Shown: piece after piece, positions 17,219-25,949 of the stretch
Layout: the number at the start of each line of letters is the position of its first letter
Position numbering within the stretch: position 1 is the first letter of the stretch
NCBI GenBank assembly: GCA_016213505.1
Contig: JACRAF010000059.1
Span: 1 to 64,000 of the forward strand
Reading direction: 5' to 3'
DNA: 64,000 bases
Origin: Devosia nanyangense
GTDB taxonomy: Bacteria; Pseudomonadota; Alphaproteobacteria; Rhizobiales; Devosiaceae
Notes under the pieces: model-generated
What the model saw: only the letters and a program-made list of their open reading frames with translations
The model's database searches: none
Told to the model about the DNA's origin: nothing
Program-made: the position numbers and the translations under genes

Positions 17219-18319
17219 TCAGCGAGCCAGCGCCGCAACCGGCACGCGCCGCGACCGGCTTTGGCGCGGGCGAAACGCCCTGGCGACGAACCGCGCCGTC
17301 CGCCCCGTCGTGCGGGTGACGAAGATCGCGAAGCCGATCAGCCACAGAGCCGCGCCGATCAGCCAGCCGCCGAGCGTCAGGATCAGGTCGGCGAAGCGCA
17401 GTACGCCGTGGCCGAGCAACCGCATCACGCCGAGATATCGGTCCTGGTAGCGCTCGGCGGTGCGCGCCAATACCTTCACGTCCTTGACGTCGCTTGCCGC
17501 CTCGGCGCTGAGCTTCATGGCGCGCACCCCGCCGGCCTTGCCGATGGTGCCGAAGTCGCCGGCGAGGTCGCTGACCAGCACCACGCTCTTGGGGTTGAAC
17601 AGCCGCGCCAGCGGCCGGCCCATCTCGCCGATCCTGAAGCCACCCGCGAGGGTGACCACCTCGGCCAGCGCCGCCTTGTCGATGCTTTTCGCCAGCGCCG
17701 TCCCGACCTCGCCGGCGAGTTTTGGCGGCAGCTTGCCGAGCTTGCTCATCCCCTTGACGAACGACGCCCCGGCCCTCAGCGGCAGCATGCCGCCGATGCT
17801 GGCGAACGTCGCCGCGGTCAGCGTCAGCCCGACGCTGGCGATGCCCAGCGTCAGGTAGTTGACTTGCTTGCCCTGAAGGTAGTTGCCGCCCTCGCCCGCG
17901 AGGTCGCGGACGTCGCCGATGCCGGTCAAGTCGGTGGCGACGACGCAGGCAAACCCGGCCTCGCTGTCGAAATCGCCATTGGCGACGCAGGCCCAGCCCT
18001 GCTGCAGCACAATGCCGAGATCGACTGCCGGCAGCGCCGCGATCCGCCCCACCAGCTCCGGCGCGATCGTGACATCCTGGTCAGCCGCCAGCGCCACCAG
18101 CGACCGCGCCAGATCGCCGTCGCCATTGTCGAGCGCCGTTCTGATCTCGGCGTCATAGCGCTCCGGCGGGATCTGCCGCAGCCGGTACTCGACCAGCGCT
18201 CCCTGCCCGGCCAGCGTCAGCGCCTTGAGCGCCAGATAGACATTGGGCGACAGCACCAAGCCGAGCACGAACAGCGTCGTCACCACGCTCCGCCAGATGG
18301 CCCGAAGTAGGTAAATCAC
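17219..18319 (-). CDS. Hypothetical membrane protein
   Basis: The 366-residue protein (from the GTG at 18319, reading VIYLLRAIWRSVVTTLFVLGLVL) has an N-terminal membrane segment, a helical middle part with two weak hydrophobic stretches (about 155-185), and a C-terminal hydrophobic pair (about 305-335) followed by a basic tail. I do not recognise the family. The frame is open back to 18400, but an ATG there would sit inside the terminator of the pnt operon, so the GTG is preferred. It ends 15 bases from the pyruvate kinase-like gene, which converges on it. Confidence 0.6.
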   Translation of the reverse strand: MIYLLRAIWRSVVTTLFVLGLVLSPNVYLALKALTLAGQGALVEYRLRQIPPERYDAEIRTALDNGDGDLARSLVALAADQDVTIAPELVGRIAALPAVDLGIVLQQGWACVANGDFDSEAGFACVVATDLTGIGDVRDLAGEGGNYLQGKQVNYLTLGIASVGLTLTAATFASIGGMLPLRAGASFVKGMSKLGKLPPKLAGEVGTALAKSIDKAALAEVVTLAGGFRIGEMGRPLARLFNPKSVVLVSDLAGDFGTIGKAGGVRAMKLSAEAASDVKDVKVLARTAERYQDRYLGVMRLLGHGVLRFADLILTLGGWLIGAALWLIGFAIFVTRTTGRTARFVARAFRPRQSRSRRVPVAALAR

Positions 18320-18381
18320 GCCGGCTCCCAATCGCCTGGCCGCAAACGCGGCAAAACCACTATCTGGGAAGCGACATGCCC

Positions 18382-18410
18382 AAACAAAAGGGCCGCCCAA
18401 AGGCGGCCCT
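18382..18410 (-). terminator. Intrinsic terminator of the pnt operon
   Basis: On the minus strand AGGGCCGCC / GGCGGCCCT pair around a short TTTG loop and are followed by TTTTGTTT. It lies about 100 bases past the pntB stop codon. Confidence 0.85.
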
Positions 18411-18436
18411 CAATCGAACGTTCGGCTCTATCGCCT

Positions 18437-18491
18437 CCCTTCTCCCCTTGCGGGAGAAGGTGGCTCGGCGAAAGCCGAGACGGATGAGGGG
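18437..18491. repeat. Rhizobiales-type palindromic intergenic repeat
   Basis: The sequence TTCTCCCCTTGCGGGAGAA, then GGTGGCTCGGC GAAA GCCGAG, then ACGGATGAGGGG is the compact double-hairpin repeat scattered in many alphaproteobacterial genomes. It sits between the pntB stop and the pnt terminator. It is non-coding. Confidence 0.65.
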
Positions 18492-18512
18492 TGGGCCGCA
18501 GTCCCGAACCGT

Positions 18513-19916
18513 TCAGTGCGCCAGCGCCTTGACGATATCCTCCGTCATCTTCTTGGCGTCGGCGAACAGCATCATCGTGTTGTCGCGGAAGAACAGCTCG
18601 TTCTGGACGCCGGCGTAACCCGCCGCCATGCCGCGCTTGATGAACAGCACCGTGCCCGCGTCCTCGACGTTGAGCACCGGCATGCCGTAGATCGGCGAGG
18701 TCTTGTCGGTCTTGGCCGCCGGGTTGGTCACGTCGTTGGCGCCGATGACGAACGCCACGTCCGATTGCGCGAACTCCGAATTGATGTCCTCGAGCTCGAA
18801 CACCTCGTCATAGGGCACATTGGCTTCCGCCAGCAGCACGTTCATGTGCCCCGGCATGCGGCCCGCCACCGGATGGATCGCGTACTTGACCGTGACGCCT
18901 TCCTTCTTGAGCAAATCCGCCATTTCGCGCAGCGCGTGCTGCGCCTGGCTCACCGCCATACCGTAGCCGGGGACGATGATGACCTTGCTGGCGTTCTTCA
19001 TCATGAACGCCGCGTCGTCGGCCGAGCCCTGTTTGACCGGCCGCGTCTCGTCCTCGCCCGAGACCGCGGCGCTGTCGCCGCCGAAGCCGCCCAGGATCAC
19101 CGAGATGAAGCTGCGGTTCATCGCCTTGCACATGATGTAGCTGAGGATCGCGCCCGACGAGCCGACCAGCGCGCCGGTGATGATCAGCGCCGTGTTGCCC
19201 AGCGTGAAGCCGATGCCCGCCGCCGCCCAGCCCGAATACGAGTTGAGCATCGAGACGACCACCGGCATGTCGGCGCCGCCGATCGGGATGATCATGAAGC
19301 CGCCGAGCGCCAGCGCCACGATGGTGATCAGCCAGAACGCGATGGTATTGCCGGTCATCGCGAACCAGACGATCAGCAGCACGAGGACGATACCCAGCGC
19401 GATGTGGAGCAGGTGCCGCGACGGCAACAGGATCGGCTTGCCGCTCATATTGCCGTTGAGCTTGGCGAAGGCGATCACCGAGCCGGTGAAGGTGAAGGCG
19501 CCGATGGCGACGCCGATCGACATCTCGATCAGCGCCTGCATGTGGATTTCGCCCGGCGCCCCGATGCCGAAGGCGTCGGGCGCATAGAGCGCACCGGCGG
19601 CGACGAACACCGCCGCCATGCCCACCAGCGAGTGGAACGCCGCGACCAGTTGCGGCATGTCGGTCATCTTGACCGTTCGCGCCATGTAGGCGCCGATGCC
19701 GCCGCCGAGCGCGATGCCGGCGACGATCAGCACCCAGCTCAGCCAATCCGAAACGCCCGAAACGGCGAGCGTGGTCACGATCGCGATCGCCATGCCGACC
19801 ATGCCGAACATGTTGCCCTGCCGGGCCGAGCGCGGGCTGCTGAGCCCGCGAAGCGCGAGGATGAAGAGGATGCCTGCGACGAGATAGAGGACTGCGGCGA
19901 TGTTGGCGTTGATCAC
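18513..19916 (-). CDS. pntB: NAD(P) transhydrogenase subunit beta
   Basis: The 467-residue subunit has eight to nine membrane helices in its N-terminal half, followed by the NADP-binding domain III with VIIVPGYGMAVSQAQHAL and the AGRMPGHMNVLLAEANVPYD segment near 350-370. It forms the proton channel and NADP(H) site of the proton-translocating transhydrogenase, using the proton gradient to make NADPH from NADH. The GTG start at 19916 is 4 bases from the pntAB stop. An upstream-extended frame is not plausible. Confidence 0.95.
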   Translation of the reverse strand: MINANIAAVLYLVAGILFILALRGLSSPRSARQGNMFGMVGMAIAIVTTLAVSGVSDWLSWVLIVAGIALGGGIGAYMARTVKMTDMPQLVAAFHSLVGMAAVFVAAGALYAPDAFGIGAPGEIHMQALIEMSIGVAIGAFTFTGSVIAFAKLNGNMSGKPILLPSRHLLHIALGIVLVLLIVWFAMTGNTIAFWLITIVALALGGFMIIPIGGADMPVVVSMLNSYSGWAAAGIGFTLGNTALIITGALVGSSGAILSYIMCKAMNRSFISVILGGFGGDSAAVSGEDETRPVKQGSADDAAFMMKNASKVIIVPGYGMAVSQAQHALREMADLLKKEGVTVKYAIHPVAGRMPGHMNVLLAEANVPYDEVFELEDINSEFAQSDVAFVIGANDVTNPAAKTDKTSPIYGMPVLNVEDAGTVLFIKRGMAAGYAGVQNELFFRDNTMMLFADAKKMTEDIVKALAH

Positions 19917-19920
19917 GGCG

Positions 19921-20223
19921 TCAGCCCTTCTTCTTGTACATCGCCAGCATGCGCTGGGTGACGAGGAACCCGCCGAAGATGTTGACGCTCGCGAACACCA
20001 GCGCAACGAAGCCGAACACCTTGCTGATCCAGTTGGCGTCGGCGGCGAGGTGCGTCCCGACCGCGAGCAGCGCGCCCACCACGATCACCGAGGAGATGGC
20101 GTTGGTGACGCTCATCAGCGGCGTGTGCAGCGCCGGCGTCACCGACCAGACCACGAAGTAACCGACGAAAATGGCGAGCACGAAGATGGCGAGCCGGAAG
20201 GTGAAGGGATCGATCAAATCCAT
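19921..20223 (-). CDS. pntAB: NAD(P) transhydrogenase subunit alpha, membrane part
   Basis: The 100-residue protein has three membrane helices and the conserved [26 protein letters not shown], corresponding to the C-terminal domain II of enterobacterial PntA. In alphaproteobacteria the alpha chain is split into PntAA and PntAB, as here. It lies 11 bases after pntAA and 4 bases before pntB, and the three are clearly one operon. Confidence 0.95.
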   Translation of the reverse strand: MDLIDPFTFRLAIFVLAIFVGYFVVWSVTPALHTPLMSVTNAISSVIVVGALLAVGTHLAADANWISKVFGFVALVFASVNIFGGFLVTQRMLAMYKKKG

Positions 20224-20234
20224 GATGCTCGCTC

Positions 20235-21377
20235 CTATGCCGCGCCGGGCAGTTTGATGTTCGGGTGAACGATGGCGCCGCCTTTGGTAAGCACCGTCGC
20301 CTTTACCAGCTCGTCGTCCCAGTTGACCGCGAAGGCCTTGGTCTTCTTGTCGAACATCGTTTCGAGGAAGGCGAAGAGGTTGCGTGCGAACAGCTGGCTG
20401 GCCGAGGTCGCGAGCCGCGCCGGCACGTTCTTGTAGCCGACGATGGTGACGCCGTTGTGGGTGATGACCTTGCCCGGCTCGGTCAGCTCGACATTGCCGC
20501 CGCGCTCGGCCGCGAGATCGACGATCACCGATCCGGGCGGCATCGACTCGACCATCGCCTTGCTGATCAGCTTGGGCGCCGGCCGGCCCGGGATCAGCGC
20601 CGTGGTGATGACGATGTCCTGCTTGGCGATGTGGGTCGCCGTCAGCGCCGCCTGCTTGGCCTGATATTCCGCCGACATCGGCTTGGCGTAGCCCGCCGCC
20701 GTTTCGGCCTGCTTGAATTCCTCGTCCTCGACAGCGATGAACTTGCCGCCGAGGCTCTCGACCTGCTCCTTGGCGGCGGGACGCACGTCGTTGGCCGATA
20801 CCACTGCGCCCAGCCGCTTTGCCGTCGCGACGGCCTGCAGGCCGGCAACGCCGGCGCCCATTACGAACACCTTGGCCGGCCGCACCGTGCCGGCCGCCGT
20901 CATCATCATCGGAAAGGCGCGGTCGAAGTTGACCGCGGCATCAATCACCGCCTGGTAGCCGGCGAGGTTCGCCTGGCTGGAGAGAATGTCCATCACCTGC
21001 GCGCGGGTGATGCGCGGCATGAACTCCATGGCGACTGCCGTCACCCCGGCTTTGGCCAGGGCGTCGATCTCGCCCTCGTTGCCATAAGGGTCCATCGAGC
21101 CGATCACCAGAGCGCCCGTGGCGACGCCCTTGAGCAGGCTCGCTTGCGGCCGCCGTACCGTCAGTACGATATCGGCGCCGCCGAGCGCCGCCTCGGCGGT
21201 CGCCGTGATCTCGGCCCCCGCCGCCTGGTAGTCGGCCTCGGGGCAGCGCGCCGTCTCGCCGGCCCCCGCTTCGCTCGCGACCGTGGCGCCGAGCCCGATC
21301 CGCTTGCCCACCGTTTCCGGCGTCGCCGCCACGCGGGTCTCCCCGTCGGTCCGCTCGCGGACGATGGCGATTTTCAT
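20235..21377 (-). CDS. pntAA: NAD(P) transhydrogenase subunit alpha, NAD-binding part
   Basis: The 380-residue soluble domain I starts [25 protein letters not shown] and contains the alanine-dehydrogenase-like core and the Rossmann motif [24 protein letters not shown] near 170. It binds NAD(H) on the cytosolic face of the complex with PntAB and PntB. The ATG at 21377 is chosen over 21425 because the upstream residues are not conserved-looking. It is downstream of the small aa3-oxidase subunit IV gene, an arrangement common in Rhizobiales. Confidence 0.95.
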   Translation of the reverse strand: MKIAIVRERTDGETRVAATPETVGKRIGLGATVASEAGAGETARCPEADYQAAGAEITATAEAALGGADIVLTVRRPQASLLKGVATGALVIGSMDPYGNEGEIDALAKAGVTAVAMEFMPRITRAQVMDILSSQANLAGYQAVIDAAVNFDRAFPMMMTAAGTVRPAKVFVMGAGVAGLQAVATAKRLGAVVSANDVRPAAKEQVESLGGKFIAVEDEEFKQAETAAGYAKPMSAEYQAKQAALTATHIAKQDIVITTALIPGRPAPKLISKAMVESMPPGSVIVDLAAERGGNVELTEPGKVITHNGVTIVGYKNVPARLATSASQLFARNLFAFLETMFDKKTKAFAVNWDDELVKATVLTKGGAIVHPNIKLPGAA

Positions 21378-21459
21378 GAGCGTCTCCTGATCGGCCTGAG
21401 CTTTGCCGGCCCCATGGCGGGGCAACCGGTCTGGTGAGGGGTGGTCGTGGCGCCGTGCT

Positions 21460-21690
21460 TCAGCGCAGCGCCCTGCGAACGGCGGCGCCCAGCGGTGCGA
21501 CGACCCCGATCAGGATCAGCAGCCCGCCCAGCCAGGGCTGGTTGGCGAAGATGAAGCAGTAGAGCGCGAGCACCAGGAACGCCATTTCCAGGATCGACCA
21601 TTTCACCAGATTGGTGAAGCCGTGCCAGGTGGCATTGTGCTGGGCGTAGTCCATGTCGTCGGAGATCGTCTCGATTTCGGTGCTGGCCAT
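21460..21690 (-). CDS. aa3-type cytochrome c oxidase subunit IV
   Basis: The 76-residue protein has a polar N-terminus containing MDYAQHNATWHGFTNLVKWS and two close membrane helices. The DYxxHxxTWxGF pattern is diagnostic of the small bacterial aa3 oxidase subunit IV (COX4_pro_2), which packs against subunits I and III of the inner-membrane oxidase. The start at 21690 is favoured over 21735. It is 82 bases upstream of pntAA on the same strand, so expression may be linked to the transhydrogenase. Confidence 0.88.
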   Translation of the reverse strand: MASTEIETISDDMDYAQHNATWHGFTNLVKWSILEMAFLVLALYCFIFANQPWLGGLLILIGVVAPLGAAVRRALR

Positions 21691-21715
21691 CTTGGGTCCC
21701 GTGGAAGTGCAGGTT

Positions 21716-23542
21716 TCAGGTTGGATCGGTGGCATCGAGTTCGCCGATCAGGCGCTCGATCATGGATAGTCCCAGCGACCAGAAGTTCGGATCGCGCGCA
21801 TCGAGCCCGAAGGGCTTGAGCAGTTCGGAATGGTGCTTGGACCCCCCGGCCTTCAGCAGTTCGAAATAGCGCTCCGCGAACCCGTCGCTGGCCTTCTCAT
21901 ACTGGGCGTAGAGCGAGTTCACAAGACAGTCCCCGAACGCATAGGCGTAGACGTAGAAGGGCGAGTGAATGAAGTGCGGAATGTACGACCAGAAGATGCC
22001 ATATCCCTCATTGAGCTTGATCGCGGGACCCAGACTTTCGACTGAGACCTCGAGCCAGATCGCGTTGAGCTGCTCGGTGGTCAGTTCGCCCGCCTTGCGC
22101 GCCGTATGGACCCGCCGCTCGAAGCTGTAGAAGGCGATCTGCCGCACCACGGTATTGAGCATGTCCTCGACCTTGGAGCTCAGCATGGCGAAGCGGTGCT
22201 TCTTGTCCGTGGTCTTGTCCAGCATGGCGCGGAACGTCAGCATCTCGCCGAAAACGCTCGCTGTTTCCGCCAGCGTCAGCGGCGTATTGGAGAGGATCGA
22301 GCCCTGCGGCCCCGCCAGCACCTGGTGCACCCCGTGCCCCAGTTCATGCGCCAGCGTCATCACATCGCGCGGTTTGCCGAGATAATTCAGCATCAGATAG
22401 GGGTGCGCCGAGGGCACTGTCGGGTGCGCGAAGGCGCCCGGCGATTTGCCCGCATGCACCGGCGCGTCGATCCAGCCGCCCACAAAGAACGGCTCGGCCA
22501 CTTCCCTCAGCTTCGGCGAGAACCGGCCATAGGCGTCGAGCACCGTCGTCTTGGCGCTCTCCCAGTCGAACGTCCGCTCGTCGCTGGTCGGCAGGGGCGC
22601 ATTGCGGTCCCAGGCGTTGAGCTGGTCCTTGCCGAACCACTTTGCCTTCATCTGGTAGTAGCGGTGCGAGAGCCGCGGATAGGCCGAGCGCACCGCCGTC
22701 TCCAGCGCGTCGACCACTTCGCGCTCGACCGAATTGGCCATGTGGCGGCTGTCGGCGATATCCTTGTAGCCGCGCCAGCGGTCGGAGATTTCCTTGTCCT
22801 TGGCCAGCACATTGGTGATGTGCGTGAACAGCCGCGAATTGTCGCTGAGCGTCTTGCCGAGCCCCTGGAACGCCGCCTCGCGCTTCTTCTCGTCCTTGTC
22901 CGACAGGAGGTGCAGCGTGCCCTCGATCGGCAAAATCTCGCCGCCGACCTCGAACTTCAGCGCCGCCATTGTCTCGTCGAACAGCCGGTTCCAGGCCTGC
23001 GCGCCGGTCACCGACTTTTCGTGGAACAGTTCCTCGAGCTTGTCGTCGAGCTGGTAGGGCTTGGCCTTGCGCAGTTCGGCGAACCAGTGCCGGTAGCGCG
23101 CCAGATGTTCGTCCATGGCGAGCGCCGCTTCGATCACCTGGTCGTCGATGCGGTTGAGTTCGAGTTCCCAGAACAGCAGCCCTGTCGAGAGATCGGTCAG
23201 CGCCTGTCCGATATCGCCCAGGAACTTGGCCTTCTCCGGGTTCTGCGTGTCGAGCGCGTAGCGCAGATAGGAGAACGCCGAGAGCCGCCCGGTGACGTCG
23301 CCGAGCTTTTCCGCCCGGTCGACCGCCTCGTGGAGCCGCCCCGACTTGGCCAGCGCTTCGAGCTTGCCCTTGTAATCGGCCTCGAAGGCCTTCGCCGCGC
23401 TCTTGGCCCATTCGAGATCGCGCTTGAGCTCGGGCGAATCCACGCCCGGATAGAGGTCATCGAGGTTCCATTCCGGCAATGTCCCGAACTCGTTGTGCCC
23501 CGTCTGCATCGGAGCGGCGGGGGCGCGGACAATGTCGGTCAT
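21716..23542 (-). CDS. pepF: M3-family oligoendopeptidase F
   Basis: The 608-residue cytosolic zinc peptidase carries the HELGHGVHQ active site (HExxH) near residue 393, followed by a Glu in LAETASVFGEML as third ligand. The N-terminal helical half (EWNLDDLYPG...) is the M3B channel-forming domain. PepF trims peptides of about 7-17 residues. The ATG at 23542 (MTDIVRAPAAP) is preferred to a frame that extends 71 residues upstream into low-quality sequence. Confidence 0.93.
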   Translation of the reverse strand: MTDIVRAPAAPMQTGHNEFGTLPEWNLDDLYPGVDSPELKRDLEWAKSAAKAFEADYKGKLEALAKSGRLHEAVDRAEKLGDVTGRLSAFSYLRYALDTQNPEKAKFLGDIGQALTDLSTGLLFWELELNRIDDQVIEAALAMDEHLARYRHWFAELRKAKPYQLDDKLEELFHEKSVTGAQAWNRLFDETMAALKFEVGGEILPIEGTLHLLSDKDEKKREAAFQGLGKTLSDNSRLFTHITNVLAKDKEISDRWRGYKDIADSRHMANSVEREVVDALETAVRSAYPRLSHRYYQMKAKWFGKDQLNAWDRNAPLPTSDERTFDWESAKTTVLDAYGRFSPKLREVAEPFFVGGWIDAPVHAGKSPGAFAHPTVPSAHPYLMLNYLGKPRDVMTLAHELGHGVHQVLAGPQGSILSNTPLTLAETASVFGEMLTFRAMLDKTTDKKHRFAMLSSKVEDMLNTVVRQIAFYSFERRVHTARKAGELTTEQLNAIWLEVSVESLGPAIKLNEGYGIFWSYIPHFIHSPFYVYAYAFGDCLVNSLYAQYEKASDGFAERYFELLKAGGSKHHSELLKPFGLDARDPNFWSLGLSMIERLIGELDATDPT

Positions 23543-23657
23543 ACCGGGACTTTCGCGGGTTTTCGGGCGCCGGACCATATCCAGCGGCGAAATCGTTCTC
23601 AAGCGGGAGATTTGCTGATTCCGGCAGTTGTGGCACAATGCCGGTAAGGAGACTTCG

Positions 23658-23879
23658 ATGCCCAAGGCAAAACCCAAAGCAGAAGCAGCCGACGATGCTA
23701 GGCCGGCGATAGATTTCGCTATTGTCGAGGAAACCGAGGAAGAGTTCTGGGCCACCGCCCGGGAAAGTCTGCGCGACTACAGGGAAACCGGCCTCCATCT
23801 GACCCAGGAAGAGGTCGAAGAGTGGATGGCAAGACGGGCGCGCGGAGACCGTGCCCCGATGCCCAAGCCCCACACCTGA
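23658..23879 (+). CDS. Antitoxin of ParE/RelE-type pair
   Basis: The 73-residue acidic protein (MPKAKPKAEAADDARPAIDF...) ends with WMARRARGDRAPMPKPHT. The sequence FWATARESLRDYRETGLHLTQEEVEEWMA resembles the helical toxin-wrapping part of stand-alone antitoxins for ParE-like toxins. A DNA-binding motif is not clear. A TAAGGAG ribosome site precedes the ATG at 23658. It is 4 bases upstream of the toxin gene. The identification rests mainly on this pairing. Confidence 0.7.
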   Translation: MPKAKPKAEAADDARPAIDFAIVEETEEEFWATARESLRDYRETGLHLTQEEVEEWMARRARGDRAPMPKPHT

Positions 23880-23883
23880 AAAC

Positions 23884-24165
23884 ATGCTCCGGATCGACTG
23901 GACCCGCCAGGCTCTCGCCGATCTCGATCGCCTGGAAGGCTTCCTCTTCCACAAGAACCCTCAGGCCGCAGCCCGGGCCGTGCTGGCGATCGTCGATGCT
24001 GCCAGGCAGTTGACCGATTTCCCCGATCGAGGACGCCTCGCCCGGGACGACTACAGGGAGTTGCCGGTCCGCTTCTCCAACGGCGGCTACATCATCCTCT
24101 ACCAGGTCGCGGGGAACACGGTCCGCATCGTCCGGGTCCGCCATATGCGCGAAGACCAGTTCTGA
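23884..24165 (+). CDS. ParE/RelE-family toxin
   Basis: The 93-residue protein MLRIDWTRQALADLDRLEGFLFHKNPQAA... ends GGYIILYQVAGNTVRIVRVRHMREDQF. The W-T-x-x-A-L-x-D-L opening and the closing beta-hairpin IILYQV...VRIVRVRH are typical of RelE/ParE plasmid-stabilisation toxins. Members block gyrase (ParE) or cleave mRNA on the ribosome (RelE); which applies here is not clear, but the first is more like this length and motif. Together with the upstream antitoxin it forms a type II module. Confidence 0.85.
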   Translation: MLRIDWTRQALADLDRLEGFLFHKNPQAAARAVLAIVDAARQLTDFPDRGRLARDDYRELPVRFSNGGYIILYQVAGNTVRIVRVRHMREDQF

Positions 24166-24273
24166 CCGCCCCAGCCTTAAAGCCCCCTTAACCGCCGCTT
24201 CTCATTCTGCCCCGAAACGGCACAGCGCGATTCGCTCCACGGCATCGCGACAGAACACCGCCTTTGGGGGCAA

Positions 24274-25758
24274 ATGACTCGCATACTCATTGTCGACGAT
24301 GATCCCGTACAGCTGCGGCTGACCTCCGAGGTCGCCCGCCGCGCCGGCTTCACTCCCGTCACCGCCGGCGGCGGCGACGAGGCCCTGTCGCTGCTCAAAT
24401 CGAGCCCCGGCTTCGGCGCCGTCATTCTCGATCTCGTCATGCCCGACCGCGACGGCATGGCGGTGATGGAGGCGATGGCCCGCGACGGCATCTCGACCCC
24501 GGTGATCATCCAGACCGCCCATTCCTCGCTCGAAACCGTGGTTTCGGCGATGCGCCAGGGCGCCGTCGATTTCTTCGTCAAGCCGGTCGCGCCGGAGCGG
24601 CTGATCATCTCGCTGCGCAATGCGTTGAAGCTCGACGAGCTCGAAACCATCGTCCGCACCGACCGCAGCAAGCGCGCCGGCACCCTCGGATTGGGCGACA
24701 TCGCCACCCGGTCCCCGGCCATGCACCGCGTCCTGACGCTGGCGCAGAAGGCCGCCAAGAGCCCGATCCCGGTGCTCATCGAAGGCGAAACCGGCACTGG
24801 CAAGGAGCTCATCGCCCGCGTCATCCAGGGCATGGGGGAGCGCGCCAGCAAGCCGTTCGTCACCGTCAACTGCGCCGCGATCCCGCAGAACCTGATCGAA
24901 TCGACCCTCTTCGGCCACAAGAAGGGCGCCTTCACCGGCGCTGTCGCCGATCATCAGGGCAAGTTCGCCGAGGCCAATGGCGGCACGCTCTTTCTCGATG
25001 AGATCGGCGAGCTGCCGCTCGACGCGCAGGCGAAACTCCTCCGCGCCCTGCAGCAGGGCGAGATCGAGCCGGTTGGCAGCACAAAAATCGAGCGGGTCAA
25101 TGTGCGGGTCATTTCCGCCACCAACCGCCGCCTCCTCGGCCTCGCCCAGACCGGCGAGTTCCGCGAGGACCTCTACTACCGGCTGAACGTCTTCCCCGTG
25201 TACCTGCCGCCGCTGCGCGACCGTCCCGAAGACATCGAGGTCCTCGCCGGCCATTTCATCGCCCGCTTCGCCGCCGAAGCCGGCAAGCGCATCGCCGGGC
25301 TCTCCGGGCCGGCCCTCGAGCTGCTCGCCGGCTACAACTGGCCGGGCAATATCCGCCAGTTGGAGAACGTCATCTACCGCGCCATCGTCTTGTCCGACGG
25401 CGGCTATCTCGAAATCGCCGATTTCCCCCAGATCGTCGCCCAGGCGCGCGGCCGCGAGGAAACCGCCCGGCTGACGGAAACCTTGCCGCTGCCTTCAGCG
25501 CCCGTTCACGTCGACGCCGTTAGGCCTTTGCGCAGACCAGACGAAACGCGGGAGGCCATTCCAGACCGGTTCCTCGATGCCAGGGGCGACGTCACACCAT
25601 TGTCCGATCTCGAGCGCGAGCTGATCGCGTTTGCGCTCCGGCATTATGGCGGGCGGATGTCGCGAGTGGCGCGAGCGCTCAAGATCGGGCGGTCGACGCT
25701 CTATCGCAAGCTCCGCGAATACGGCCTCGAGGGGGCTGTCGAGAGCGATGCGGCATAG
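24274..25758 (+). CDS. Sigma-54-dependent NtrC-family response regulator
   Basis: The 494-residue protein has a receiver domain (1-120; acceptor Asp in [12 protein letters not shown]), an AAA+ ATPase (about 145-385) with GETGTGKE Walker A, GAFTGA sigma-54 contact loop and FLDEIGELP Walker B, and a Fis-type DNA-binding helix-turn-helix (about 450-490, ending [19 protein letters not shown]). All elements needed for sigma-54 activation are present. No histidine kinase is adjacent, so it is an orphan here. The target genes are not evident, and no -24/-12 promoter was recognised with confidence nearby. Confidence 0.93.
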   Translation: MTRILIVDDDPVQLRLTSEVARRAGFTPVTAGGGDEALSLLKSSPGFGAVILDLVMPDRDGMAVMEAMARDGISTPVIIQTAHSSLETVVSAMRQGAVDFFVKPVAPERLIISLRNALKLDELETIVRTDRSKRAGTLGLGDIATRSPAMHRVLTLAQKAAKSPIPVLIEGETGTGKELIARVIQGMGERASKPFVTVNCAAIPQNLIESTLFGHKKGAFTGAVADHQGKFAEANGGTLFLDEIGELPLDAQAKLLRALQQGEIEPVGSTKIERVNVRVISATNRRLLGLAQTGEFREDLYYRLNVFPVYLPPLRDRPEDIEVLAGHFIARFAAEAGKRIAGLSGPALELLAGYNWPGNIRQLENVIYRAIVLSDGGYLEIADFPQIVAQARGREETARLTETLPLPSAPVHVDAVRPLRRPDETREAIPDRFLDARGDVTPLSDLERELIAFALRHYGGRMSRVARALKIGRSTLYRKLREYGLEGAVESDAA

Positions 25759-25805
25759 CGCGTGCGCCCAAAAGTGGTCTTCCGGTTTTTGGACAAGCGC
25801 ACGCG
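25759..25805. repeat. Rhizobiales-type palindromic intergenic repeat
   Basis: CGCGTGCGC and its complement GCGCACGCG flank a central AAAAGTGG ... CCGGTTTTTGG, the same order as the widespread intergenic repeat built on AAAAGTGGGAACCGGTTTT in rhizobia. It begins directly after the response-regulator stop codon. A second hairpin, GCAACGC / GCGTTGC, follows at 25813-25834. Confidence 0.6.
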
Positions 25806-25949
25806 AAGAACGGCAACGCGGCCTTCCGCGTTGCATGAACGCCACATCGTTCGAACACAAAAAGGTGAGGAATTGCCTGCCTTAAGACTTGTGGACTAAC
25901 AGCAAAGGGTATTGCTGCGCCGCTCCTCCCCAGGCGCCCACTACCCACA

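Noticed and set aside
18320..18400. Earlier start of the hypothetical membrane protein gene at 18400
   Set aside because: It would overlap the pnt terminator stem and add residues with no membrane or family character; the GTG at 18319 fits better.
18516..19961. Plus-strand frame opposite pntB
   Set aside because: The minus strand encodes a complete transhydrogenase beta subunit in an operon with pntAA and pntAB.
22106..23647. Long plus-strand frame opposite pepF
   Set aside because: The pepF strand carries the HELGH site and full-length homology; the opposite frame is Arg/His-rich noise.
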